Positions 1 to 6,545 of a stretch of 14,081 nucleotides of DNA are shown in pieces (position 1 is the first letter of the stretch; each line of letters opens with the position of its first letter). The stretch comes from an uncultured Microcaldota archaeon (GTDB taxonomy: Archaea; Micrarchaeota; Micrarchaeia; Anstonellales; Bilamarchaeaceae). Below the pieces are notes generated by a model. That model searched no databases, had not been told where the DNA came from, and saw nothing but the letters and a program-made list of their open reading frames with translations. The position numbers and the translations under genes are program-made. The stretch is taken from NCBI GenBank assembly GCA_903835325.1, contig CAILMU010000048.1:1-14081 (forward strand), written 5' to 3'.

Positions 1-252
1 AGCTTCTTCCCGTACACCGAGCCGAGCCTGGAGATAGAGGTCTATTATGAACCGAGGAAGCAATGGCTCGAGCTCGGGGGCGGAGGCATCTTCAGGCCTG
101 AAGTCAGCGGCCCTCTTGGTTGCAACTGCCCTGTCCTTGCCTGGGGCCTGTCATTGGAGAGGCCTTTGATGCTCATGCTGGAGCTGAATGATATCCGCAC
201 ATTCTACCGCAACGACGTGGAATTCCTGAAGGACGCGAGGCTGGACCCATGA
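1..252 (+). CDS. pheS: Phenylalanyl-tRNA synthetase alpha subunit, C-terminal fragment
   Basis: This is the last 83 codons of a gene whose beginning lies before the window, read in the frame that starts at base 1 and ends with TGA at 250-252. The product is the catalytic alpha subunit of phenylalanyl-tRNA synthetase, which charges tRNA-Phe in the cytoplasm. The fragment carries the class II aminoacyl-tRNA synthetase C-terminal signature of PheS: SFFPYTEPS, then WLELGGGGIFRPEV, then PVLAWGLSLERP (motif 3 with its arginine), then LNDIRTFYRNDVEFL at the end. The stop overlaps the next start as ATGA (249-252), so pheS is probably cotranscribed with the membrane protein that follows. The partner pheT is not directly downstream, so the two subunits are encoded apart or pheT lies upstream. 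Confidence 0.93.
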   Translation, partial: SFFPYTEPSLEIEVYYEPRKQWLELGGGGIFRPEVSGPLGCNCPVLAWGLSLERPLMLMLELNDIRTFYRNDVEFLKDARLDP

Positions 253-2183
253 AACTTTCCCATATATTCATCGGAGTGCTCGGTATAATCCTCTTCATTC
301 TCGCCGGCGCATTCCTCTACGTGCTGGTCGCCACCCCGTCCCCCAACGAGCTGGCAGCCAATTCGTCATCCTTTTCGATCCAGGGGTTCGGCTCTGCCGG
401 GGCATTCGGCTATGCGACGGTGAAGTACAGCGGGAAAGGCAATCTCACCCTCATCGCCTACCAGGGCGAGCCCTCGAAGACGGTCTATGTGATCGACGAC
501 CCCCAGGCCATCGATTCCACGCACATGTCCGACCTGGTCAAAGAGCTTACAGACGGCCTCGGGCCCTACGGGTACAGGATAATCCTGAGCAACACGACCC
601 TCGTGAATGACGGCATAAACGTCATCCCGGCAGGTGCCATGCCCGCATACGCGCTTTACAGCCTGAAAGAATTGCCCTCCAACGATACGGTTTACAACCG
701 CACAATCATCCTGATAGGCTCCAAGGACCTTCTCCTGGGGAATGGGATAAAGAAATTGTCCTGGTACGACGATCTGACACCTGATGAACGCAGGCGCCTG
801 CTGGTCTACAACGGCACCCTGGACGAGTATATCGCGAAGGACAAGGCGAACCGCACAATGGTGGACGACATACTCATGATGAGATGGGCCCGGAACAGCA
901 ACGCCACGGTAAACATCGCCGGCAATGCCTCCAGGACCTACTCCATAACCCTCGGCAATTCCACCCATGTCAGGGTCATCTATAATCTCGGCGATGCCAG
1001 GGGCGTCGCGGATTCGGAACCCCTCATCCAAAGCGGGCAAGCGCTTGTCCCGTCGCCCCCGAGCGCCTTCGCATGGGAGAAATCCACTTTGCAGTACACA
1101 TTGAACACCACAAATGGCACGCCCGTCTTCACCGTGCTGAAAGACGGGAAAGTCATGCAGATGGATACATTGCAGCGCGTCACCGACGAGAACGTCTTCA
1201 TAGAGATGCTCCATTTCAACGAGCCTGGGGACTACATCCTCAATGTCAGCGACAACTCGGGCGTGATCGCCTCCGGCATCCTCCACGTCAAGGACTTCCA
1301 AGTGTCCCTGAAGAGCCATATCGGCGTCTCATACACATTCCTCATGACAGTGGACGGCGCGCCGCTGGACAACTCCGAGGCGTATGTCTCCATAAACAAT
1401 TCCACCGACAAGAAGAAATTCTTCATCAGTTCAGGCCTCATGACGATAGGGGCGAAACTGAACAAAGGGTCCAACACGTTCAACATCGCCTACATGGGAA
1501 GCACCATGCCGATTCCGGTCGAGAACAACGAGGAATCGTTCCTCAGCTTCTATCTCACCTACGGTGTGCCGGCTCTCGCTCTCGTCCTGATAGTCTATGT
1601 CGGTGCGCGAATGACCCGGACGCCGACGTACCGGCTGCGTTTCGGCGATAGCGTGACATACGTGCGCGAGGAGGTGCATCTGAAACCTGACGATGCCGTC
1701 GAAACCATATCGCAGGCCCGCAAGGACATGGGCCTCGGAAAAGCGCCGATCACCCAGCACGAGTACGTGATGTCCCTCAAGAGGCATTTCACCAAGGGCG
1801 CCGATGTGACTGAAGGCAACCTCGAAGGGCTGCTCAAGAAGCTCATCGACAAGCACAAGATAGAGCACCACCGCGAATACTACCAGATCCGCGGGGAGGG
1901 CGATGTGCGCGCCAACACGCTGCGCAGGATGATAAAGGAGAAGCTCATAGAGAACGGCATATCGTTCCGGGAGATAGGCAACAAGTTCGTCACCAAGGAC
2001 TACGAGATAGGCCTTTTCGGGGAGAAATTCGCGCGCAAGGCGGTGATAGTCGTGGACGATGAATCCGAGATCGCTCGGATTATGGCGAAAACCGACCAAT
2101 CCGAGCTCGCGAAAATCAGGATAAAGCAGGCGAACGGCATGCTCTCCTTCGTGCCGATAGACCGGCTCGGGGAATCCCTCTAG
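249..2183 (+). CDS. Sequon-rich bitopic membrane protein with cytosolic winged-helix-like tail, function unknown
   Basis: A 644-residue protein I do not recognise as a named family. It has an N-terminal hydrophobic segment (about residues 6-28), a long polar region (30-430), a second membrane segment (about 433-452) and a charged C-terminal part (455-644). The polar region carries 15 Asn-X-Ser/Thr sequons (N38 to N384) and the C-terminal part has none, which argues that residues 30-430 are outside and both ends inside. Residues 77-200 alternate strand and helix and resemble a small alpha/beta domain. Residues 275-425 look beta-rich and Ig-like, including NEPGDYILNVSDNSG. Residues 500-550 (helices, then an IEHHREYYQI hairpin) are compatible with a winged-helix fold, and 555-640 is a second small alpha/beta stretch. 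The start overlaps the pheS stop as ATGA, with GAGG (237-240) as a possible ribosome binding site. The next gene follows after 14 bases. A surface sensor or scaffold role is speculation. Confidence 0.85.
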   Translation: MKLSHIFIGVLGIILFILAGAFLYVLVATPSPNELAANSSSFSIQGFGSAGAFGYATVKYSGKGNLTLIAYQGEPSKTVYVIDDPQAIDSTHMSDLVKELTDGLGPYGYRIILSNTTLVNDGINVIPAGAMPAYALYSLKELPSNDTVYNRTIILIGSKDLLLGNGIKKLSWYDDLTPDERRRLLVYNGTLDEYIAKDKANRTMVDDILMMRWARNSNATVNIAGNASRTYSITLGNSTHVRVIYNLGDARGVADSEPLIQSGQALVPSPPSAFAWEKSTLQYTLNTTNGTPVFTVLKDGKVMQMDTLQRVTDENVFIEMLHFNEPGDYILNVSDNSGVIASGILHVKDFQVSLKSHIGVSYTFLMTVDGAPLDNSEAYVSINNSTDKKKFFISSGLMTIGAKLNKGSNTFNIAYMGSTMPIPVENNEESFLSFYLTYGVPALALVLIVYVGARMTRTPTYRLRFGDSVTYVREEVHLKPDDAVETISQARKDMGLGKAPITQHEYVMSLKRHFTKGADVTEGNLEGLLKKLIDKHKIEHHREYYQIRGEGDVRANTLRRMIKEKLIENGISFREIGNKFVTKDYEIGLFGEKFARKAVIVVDDESEIARIMAKTDQSELAKIRIKQANGMLSFVPIDRLGESL

Positions 2184-2197
2184 GAACGGGTGCTGGC

Positions 2198-3610
2198 GTG
2201 CGTTCAATCGGCTCCATATGGGTCCTGCTCCTTCTTTGCATCATCCTATCCCAACCAGCATCCGCATCCTACGTCACGCCCCCTCTCCAGAATGTCAGCG
2301 ACTACAATCTTCTGCTTTCCAGTTCAGGAGCGCTCGATGGCAGCTACAATGATGCAATCGCCTTCGGCGCCAGCGTGCCGTTCTCTTTTAACGGGCACGC
2401 GGGGACCCTCTCTTCTTCTGGTTCGCTCGATATCGCAGGATTTTCAGTCATGGTCGACAATTCCACCTACCCCGTTGATGGCCTGTCGCTGCTCCTAGCA
2501 AGCGGAAGCAACATGTCGCACCTCGGATATTTTTCCGAAGGCGACATCTTCAAGCGCTGCGACATCAACAGCTGCTCTCCAATCAGCGATGCCTGCGCGG
2601 CCCATTGCGATTACGATGGCGACTACTGCGTGGAATACGAGAACAGCTCATCATTCGGTTATGATTTGATGGTCGATTTCAGTTTCAAGAACATATCCGA
2701 GAGCGTGGAGACGCATTCGAGCATGGTTCAGGTGCCGGATTTGATTTTTTCTGCGATGCAGGATTCTTCCGGAGCTGATACGCTTGATATCAACATCAGC
2801 GGATATGCCCGCTTCCTCTACGTTCTCGATGACCGGCAGATGGGTTTCGGCGATACTTGTTACGACCAGTTCATCAACGGCTCCGCGGATATCCCGATAT
2901 CCCTGAACGCGTCCTATCCTGTAGCCGGGAAAAACCGGCTCTTCTTCCTGGTCGCGCCCATCCTCAGGGAGCAATGGTACCGCAACAACCATTTCGATGT
3001 CATAGTGTTATCCCAATCCCCGCTGTACCAGGCCAATACCTATTTGAACTCGAATATCACCCGCAATCTGACGCTCAGGAATTACGATATCAACGAAACG
3101 CAATACGGCCTGGAGAGGATCGTCTCGAATATCACATACCTGCAACCGCCAGCGAACCTTACTACTCCGGAAAACCCGGACAACCAGACCAATTCGACGA
3201 ACTCCACCAACTCCACAATCGGGTGGCAGATGGTTGAAGGTTTCTCGGAAAATTTCAACCTCACAAGCCCGTATCTTTTAGAGGACCAGAACCATTCCTT
3301 CGCCTATATCTACGTATTCAACAGCACATACGACGGCCTTGGCATCAACAACCTTTCTATAATCGTCTACGACAGCTTCGGCCAAATGGGCGGATACAGC
3401 GAGAACATCACGAGCAATATGCTTTCCTTCAACAACCAGACGGCAGAGAACGGGGCGCCTATAAACTCCACTTTCGCGCGAAAAAGCAAAGGATTCGATT
3501 ACGGCGTCCTCTCACCTGTCCAGATGAGCCTCGGCCTGGTGGCGTTATTGGTCATCCTGATGTTCCTGAACTCCTGGCTTCTAGGCGATGCGGAATCGAA
3601 GATATTCTGA
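2198..3610 (+). CDS. Secreted, C-terminally anchored, heavily sequon-laden surface protein, function unknown
   Basis: A 470-residue protein starting at GTG, with GGGTG at 2188-2192 five bases upstream. Residues 1-23 form a signal peptide (hydrophobic core WVLLLLCIIL, likely cleavage near ASA-S). Residues 446-464 form a C-terminal membrane anchor followed by a short charged tail. The intervening region holds 24 Asn-X-Ser/Thr sequons, including four back to back at residues 329-340 (NQT then three NST units). Mature-chain cysteines are 121, 126, 133, 137, 144 and 221, five of them in a tight cluster followed by acidic DYDGDY-type residues, which suggests a disulfide-bonded module. C14 in the signal is not preceded by a lipobox small residue, so I do not call it a lipoprotein. 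It lies 14 bases after the preceding membrane-protein gene, and the two probably share a transcript and a surface location. I recognise no family; a cell-envelope or adhesin-like role is possible. Confidence 0.83.
   Translation: MRSIGSIWVLLLLCIILSQPASASYVTPPLQNVSDYNLLLSSSGALDGSYNDAIAFGASVPFSFNGHAGTLSSSGSLDIAGFSVMVDNSTYPVDGLSLLLASGSNMSHLGYFSEGDIFKRCDINSCSPISDACAAHCDYDGDYCVEYENSSSFGYDLMVDFSFKNISESVETHSSMVQVPDLIFSAMQDSSGADTLDINISGYARFLYVLDDRQMGFGDTCYDQFINGSADIPISLNASYPVAGKNRLFFLVAPILREQWYRNNHFDVIVLSQSPLYQANTYLNSNITRNLTLRNYDINETQYGLERIVSNITYLQPPANLTTPENPDNQTNSTNSTNSTIGWQMVEGFSENFNLTSPYLLEDQNHSFAYIYVFNSTYDGLGINNLSIIVYDSFGQMGGYSENITSNMLSFNNQTAENGAPINSTFARKSKGFDYGVLSPVQMSLGLVALLVILMFLNSWLLGDAESKIF
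3182..3217 (+). repeat. Tandem sequon repeat (NQT then three NST) inside the surface protein
   Basis: Codons 329-340 encode one NQT and three NST triplets in a row. The codons vary (AAT TCG ACG, AAC TCC ACC, AAC TCC ACA), so this is more likely selection at the protein level than recent slippage. It sits in a Pro/Asn/Thr-rich linker between two predicted globular parts, like a glycosylated stalk. Confidence 0.7.
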
Positions 3611-3613
3611 ATT

Positions 3614-3621
3614 AAAAAAAA
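3614..3621 (-). terminator. Oligo-T terminator of the TRAM gene
   Basis: On the minus strand a run of eight T residues begins four bases after the TAG stop of the TRAM gene (3626-3628). Archaeal RNA polymerase terminates at such U-tracts without needing a hairpin. The + strand has A residues here, so the tract would not serve the surface-protein gene that ends at 3610. Confidence 0.6.
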
Positions 3622-3625
3622 GATT

Positions 3626-3862
3626 CTACTGCTGCTTCTCTCCGACAGCGAAAGTCCTCTTCAGCTCCACTATCTTGACCTTGCAGGTCTCGCCTTTCTG
3701 GGCGCCTTTGACGAAGACAATGAATCCTTCGACCTTGGCTATCCCATCCCCCTGCCCACCCTGGCTCTCGATGGTGACATCGACCATGTCTCCGACGGCG
3801 ACCGGTTTCGGCACATCGAACCGTTTCGGCTTCCTTTCTAAATTCCCCTTGTCCTCATCCAT
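3626..3862 (-). CDS. Stand-alone TRAM-domain RNA-binding protein
   Basis: A 78-residue protein made almost entirely of a TRAM domain (about residues 17-76), a small beta-barrel that binds RNA. Diagnostic segments are VGDMVDVTIES, then GGQGDGIAKVEGFIVFVKGA, then GETCKVKIVELKRTFAV. Short archaeal TRAM proteins act as RNA chaperones or tRNA/rRNA-binding factors; that is family knowledge and nothing here names the target. The N-terminus (about 16 residues) is charged and probably flexible. A GTG at 3869-3871 gives an in-frame start three codons longer, but that GTG is part of AGGTGA (3868-3873), a good archaeal Shine-Dalgarno sequence five bases before the ATG at 3860-3862, so I chose the ATG. 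A T8 tract follows the stop. Confidence 0.9.
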   Translation of the reverse strand: MDEDKGNLERKPKRFDVPKPVAVGDMVDVTIESQGGQGDGIAKVEGFIVFVKGAQKGETCKVKIVELKRTFAVGEKQQ

Positions 3863-3867
3863 CCGTT

Positions 3868-3873
3868 TCACCT
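3868..3873 (-). promoter_or_regulatory. Shine-Dalgarno AGGTGA that fixes the TRAM start
   Basis: AGGTGA on the minus strand matches the anti-Shine-Dalgarno end of archaeal 16S rRNA and stands five bases before ATG at 3860-3862. It contains the GTG that would otherwise be read as a longer start. Confidence 0.65.
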
Positions 3874-3896
3874 GCGTTTATCCGTAGATAATTAGC

Positions 3897-3908
3897 ACCC
3901 TTTAGGGT
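3897..3908. repeat. Small perfect hairpin in the gap between the 32-residue ORF and the TRAM gene
   Basis: ACCC TTTA GGGT forms a four-base-pair stem with a four-base loop. It begins seven bases after the stop of the proposed short ORF on the minus strand and lies upstream of the TRAM ribosome binding site. It could be a spacer structure in a bicistronic message; no T-run follows it, so it is not a convincing terminator. Confidence 0.3.
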
Positions 3909-3914
3909 AGAGCT

Positions 3915-4013
3915 TTACCTGCTCTCTTCCTGGCCGATCTTGCCCCTCCCGACGACCACACCTTCGATATCCGGCAGGTCGTTCTCAAGAGGCTTCGGCG
4001 TTTCCAATACCAT
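3915..4013 (-). CDS. Proposed 32-residue leaderless small protein
   Basis: An ATG at 4011-4013 opens a 32-codon frame ending at TAA (3915-3917). The product is acidic (seven Asp/Glu, four Lys/Arg), with a proline-rich N-terminal half and a C-terminal GVVVGRGKIGQEE segment. I do not recognise it. Three points support it. Its first base lies about 26.5 bases from the centre of the palindromic TATA box at 4034-4045, the right distance for a leaderless archaeal transcript. Its codons are like those of neighbouring genes (GTC, GGC, ATC, AAG, GAG). Without it, the TATA box facing left would have no gene until the TRAM start 150 bases away. It may be cotranscribed with the TRAM gene 52 bases downstream. 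The alternative is that it is just the 5' leader of the TRAM message. Confidence 0.45.
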   Translation of the reverse strand: MVLETPKPLENDLPDIEGVVVGRGKIGQEESR

Positions 4014-4033
4014 GGATTTCCTTTGGCATCTAT

Positions 4034-4045
4034 TATTTTAAAATA
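4034..4045. promoter_or_regulatory. Perfectly palindromic TATA box, probably bidirectional
   Basis: TATTTTAAAATA reads the same on both strands. To the right a start of transcription near 4066 would give a leader of about 22 bases for the HAD gene, which has a GTGA ribosome binding site (4080-4083). To the left the start would fall at 4013, exactly on the ATG of the proposed short ORF. TATA boxes are partly symmetric, and orientation normally depends on flanking BRE sequences, so a perfect palindrome could fire both ways. Confidence 0.6.
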
Positions 4046-4087
4046 GTTCGGCTTGAGATGTCCTGGTAGCAAGACAGACGTGACCAT

Positions 4088-4684
4088 ATGCCCCGCTTCA
4101 AGCTCGTGATATTCGATTTCGACGATACCTTAGTCCATCTCAAGGTCGACTGGAACGACGTGAAGCGCGAGGTCCTGAAGATAGCGATAAAAGAGAGGAT
4201 ATTCCTGGATTCCAAAGAGCATCTTGTCGTGATAGGGAACCAATTATCCAAGACAAGCTCCCTCAAGAACGAGCTCGACGACGTCTATCGCAGGTATGAG
4301 AAAGCCGCCGTAGACCAGAGCAATTATTCCGCGATACCCCATATGGCTGCTCTCGTGAAAGAGCTCCACAAAGAGGGCTACAAGGTGGGCCTGGCCAGCG
4401 GGAACCACACGAGCAACCTGCGCGCCATACTTGCCCGGCTCGGCATCCTCAGGTCGTTCGATGTCGTCTGCGGAAGGGATTCGATATGGAACAACAAGCC
4501 AGCTCCGGACCAGCTCGTCTTCATAATGCAACGGACAGGGATAGAGAAATCAGAGGTCATCTTCATAGGCGATTCGAGATACGATGAGGAGGCGGCCCGG
4601 GCGGCCGATGTCGTTTTCTTCAAGGTGTCGAAGCCGGCGAGCGAAACAGATGTCCCGAAAATCAGGGAGCTCCTTTCGTCGTAA
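4088..4684 (+). CDS. HAD-superfamily hydrolase, phosphoglycolate phosphatase-like
   Basis: A 198-residue cytoplasmic phosphatase of the haloacid dehalogenase superfamily. All four motifs are present. Motif I is FDFDDT, with nucleophile D10 and general acid/base D12. Motif II is S104 in GLASGN. Motif III is K137 in NNKPAP. Motif IV is IGDSRYDEEAA, with magnesium ligands D162 and D166. A helical cap lies between motif I and motif II (about residues 18-85), the C1-cap arrangement of phosphoglycolate phosphatase and beta-phosphoglucomutase relatives. The length matches that subfamily. The substrate, a small phosphate ester, cannot be told from sequence. The gene has its own promoter (TATA 4034-4045) and GTGA (4080-4083) four bases before ATG. 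It converges with dtdA, 35 bases separating the two stops. Confidence 0.9.
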   Translation: MPRFKLVIFDFDDTLVHLKVDWNDVKREVLKIAIKERIFLDSKEHLVVIGNQLSKTSSLKNELDDVYRRYEKAAVDQSNYSAIPHMAALVKELHKEGYKVGLASGNHTSNLRAILARLGILRSFDVVCGRDSIWNNKPAPDQLVFIMQRTGIEKSEVIFIGDSRYDEEAARAADVVFFKVSKPASETDVPKIRELLSS

Positions 4685-4692
4685 ATGATCTC

Positions 4693-4707
4693 GCAGAACG
4701 AATCTGC
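4693..4707. repeat. Inverted repeat between convergent HAD and dtdA genes
   Basis: GCAGA ACGAA TCTGC gives a five-base-pair stem with a five-base loop in the 35-base gap between two convergent stops. A shared terminator is possible, but neither side has a T-run. Confidence 0.3.
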
Positions 4708-4719
4708 ATCCCAAATCAT

Positions 4720-5493
4720 CTACATCAATTCGTATTTTACGCCGAACTTCCCGCACAATCCGATTATCTTCTCCCTCTGCCTCGCATTCACTTCATCCTT
4801 GGATATGATGACTTTCGCCACTTTCTCGGCATTCCGCACGATTGCCTGCCTGAACATATCTTCCGTAAGCGCGTCTACAAAGTATTTCGGCAGCATATGT
4901 CCGAACGCGTATGCGCTCTCGAGCTCCATCTTGGTGAAAAGCCTCGGGTAATGCCCCCCTCCAACCCCAAAAACCGTCTCGTACGTCTCGTTCCGTTTCA
5001 TTCCCCTAACTACCGCGTTCGCTATCGCTTTGCCAGCTTCCTCATCCCGCCATTCCGTTTCCGTGGTCCCAATCTCCACGAATATTATCGGCACTTCGCA
5101 GGTCGGGCCGTGGTGGTCAGCTTCGATGCTTGACTTCCACCCTACCCTTTCCGCTTCCTTAGCTATCTCCTGGAAGAGGATTTTGAGCCTGCTTCCGGCA
5201 GCTATATTCAGCTTCTCTGATTCGCCTCCCATCTCAGCCTTTCCCCAGTTCCCCGGGATATGGGCTGTGAGCATCCTGTCCTGATTTTTGCTCTTGTGCG
5301 TGCTCAAGACAACCAGGCAGTCGGTCTCGAAATCCGTCGGCACATCCAAAATCAGCTCGACTTTCGTATCTATCAGCCGGATATCATCCTTCTTCCATTC
5401 ATCTGTTCCGTTCGGAGAGAATCCATGCTCTTCGATTAAATGTTTCGCGATATTCGCGCTCGCGATGTTCTTGGATGAAAACAGGATTATCAT
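4720..5493 (-). CDS. dtdA: Archaeal D-aminoacyl-tRNA deacylase
   Basis: A 257-residue enzyme that hydrolyses D-amino acids mischarged onto tRNA, a zinc-dependent quality-control step of translation in archaea and plants (DtdA/GEK1 family). Recognition rests on the family's conserved blocks in order: HIPGNWGKAEMGG (78-90), EADHHGPTCEVPIIFVEIGTT (124-144), GVGGGHYPRLFTKME (176-190) and AFGHMLPKY (196-204), with histidines and acids suited to metal binding. The length fits the family closely. The ATG (5491-5493) directly abuts the TAG stop of the dolichol-kinase-like gene (5494-5496), so the two are translationally linked at the end of a three-gene operon. Pairing a translation proofreader with lipid-carrier genes is probably operon packing and not pathway logic. 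Confidence 0.95.
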   Translation of the reverse strand: MIILFSSKNIASANIAKHLIEEHGFSPNGTDEWKKDDIRLIDTKVELILDVPTDFETDCLVVLSTHKSKNQDRMLTAHIPGNWGKAEMGGESEKLNIAAGSRLKILFQEIAKEAERVGWKSSIEADHHGPTCEVPIIFVEIGTTETEWRDEEAGKAIANAVVRGMKRNETYETVFGVGGGHYPRLFTKMELESAYAFGHMLPKYFVDALTEDMFRQAIVRNAEKVAKVIISKDEVNARQREKIIGLCGKFGVKYELM

Positions 5494-6045
5494 CTACAGC
5501 ACCAGCAATGCGGCCGTACAAACTATCGGCACAGTGAGGTTGTCCTCCAATATGGGCAGGCTTTCCGCCAATGCAGCAAGCATAGCGAGTGGCACTATCA
5601 ACGGCCCGATGAGCATATACGCCGGGAGCGAAGCGAAGAACAGCGCTATCGACCCCTCGACCGTCTTCTTGTCATTGTACGGGAGTTTTATCCTCCCCAT
5701 CCGCCCTACGATAGTCGATATGGCATCCCCGAACGCCAAAATATATATCACAGCAGCTATCTCGGCGCTGTCGCTTAGGAATGTCAGCGCGATCAATACT
5801 CCGAGGGCATAAGCCGCAGAACCCCATCCAGGAAGCGGCGCATCCGCCCTCTCGAAAAGCCTCTCGAACCAGTCCACGAAGAATATCCTGGCGCCCTGTA
5901 TCCGCAGGTTCATGAGGATGGTGCCGATTATTATCACAAAGAACACCGCAGCGGTCATGAATCCCCTCCCTAAAATCGCGAGGAGGAAGAGCGTGATGAT
6001 GCCGACCGCGACATGGAAAATCTGCCGGTTCGTCTCCTTGTTCAT
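5494..6045 (-). CDS. Dolichol kinase / SEC59-family membrane CTP-dependent kinase
   Basis: A 183-residue integral membrane protein with about six hydrophobic segments, of the dolichol kinase/phytol kinase/CTP-transferase family (COG0170). Members phosphorylate polyprenols such as dolichol with CTP at the membrane. Signature pieces are the N-terminal ETNRQIFHVAVG (E4, H11), the nucleotide-site block FGDAISTIVGRMGR (105-118), KKTVEGSIA (126-134), and the C-terminal ILEDNLTVPI (165-174). I chose the ATG at 6043-6045, which overlaps the PAP2 stop as ATGA and has GGAGG just upstream; a start 13 codons earlier lies within the PAP2 gene and adds only polar residues. With the adjacent PAP2 enzyme it could maintain a dolichyl-phosphate pool for N-glycosylation. 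Phytol-kinase-like or CDP-lipid roles cannot be excluded. Confidence 0.85.
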   Translation of the reverse strand: MNKETNRQIFHVAVGIITLFLLAILGRGFMTAAVFFVIIIGTILMNLRIQGARIFFVDWFERLFERADAPLPGWGSAAYALGVLIALTFLSDSAEIAAVIYILAFGDAISTIVGRMGRIKLPYNDKKTVEGSIALFFASLPAYMLIGPLIVPLAMLAALAESLPILEDNLTVPIVCTAALLVL

Positions 6046-6530
6046 CTTCCCCCCTCCATATCTTTGGGTGCGTATCTTTTCCACAAAAGATCCGTGACAT
6101 AGTACGCGACTATCGCCATCGGCAAAGCCCCGGCGATATCATGGAAGACATGCACCCCAAGGTTCAGCCTGGTGAACGATACGAATAATGCGAAAAGCAG
6201 GAAGAGCGGGAAGCTCTTCTTATCGATGAAGCCTATCATGAGCGTGAATGCCACAGCCGCATGCATGCTCGGGAAGGAGTACCCCCAGGGGCACCACTCC
6301 AGGCCTGCGCACGGCCTCGCTTCCATGAGCACGCCCTTTATCAGGGACACGATGATGATGCAAAGAAGAAGCGAAAGCAGAAGCTTGAGCCTCTTCCCAT
6401 CTCGCCTCTCTGCGAAGAATACGAGAGCCAATACCAGCGCTGCGAAGACGTAGGAGTTGCCTAGCAAGGTCCCAATCTCGGTCAGAATCGGATTATTGAC
6501 TGAAAGAGCGAGCGTTGTGAGCGTATCCAT
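6042..6530 (-). CDS. PAP2-family membrane lipid phosphatase
   Basis: A 162-residue membrane phosphatase (about five to six hydrophobic segments) with all three PAP2 signature motifs: KX6RP (K65 to R72-P73), PSMH (S88-H90, with Met where PSGH is usual) and RX5HX3D (R121, H127, D131). H127 is the expected phospho-accepting nucleophile. Substrates are lipid phosphates or polyprenyl diphosphates; next to a dolichol-kinase-family gene, dolichyl-diphosphate phosphatase is attractive but unproven. A TTG at 6537-6539 would add three residues. I chose the ATG at 6528-6530 because a TATA box (6551-6560) lies 26 bases upstream of it and no ribosome binding site precedes either start. The stop overlaps the next gene's start (ATGA, 6042-6045). 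Confidence 0.88.
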   Translation of the reverse strand: MDTLTTLALSVNNPILTEIGTLLGNSYVFAALVLALVFFAERRDGKRLKLLLSLLLCIIIVSLIKGVLMEARPCAGLEWCPWGYSFPSMHAAVAFTLMIGFIDKKSFPLFLLFALFVSFTRLNLGVHVFHDIAGALPMAIVAYYVTDLLWKRYAPKDMEGGR

Positions 6531-6545
6531 CGGATTCAATTGGCA

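Noticed and set aside
366..1319. 317-codon open frame on the minus strand
   Set aside because: It is antisense to the 644-residue membrane protein, which has a coherent signal/anchor topology and sequon pattern. The antisense product is rich in Val, Gly, Asp and His in the way that GC-biased shadow frames are, and it has no recognisable domain.
1431..2207. 258-codon open frame on the minus strand
   Set aside because: It is antisense to the C-terminal half of the same protein, with shadow-like composition and no start signals.
2239..2272. Lipoprotein signal at C14 of the surface protein
   Set aside because: The residues before C14 are LLLL, without the small residue at -1 that a lipobox needs, and a normal cleavage site follows at ASA-S.
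3902..4087. 61-codon minus-strand frame starting at 4087
   Set aside because: Its ATG lies upstream of the TATA box that would have to express it, and it reads through that box. The 32-codon frame at 4013 fits the promoter geometry better, and both cannot be read in the same stretch.
4693..4707. Hairpin between convergent genes as a strong terminator
   Set aside because: The stem is only five base pairs and no T-run follows on either strand, so I list it only as an inverted repeat.
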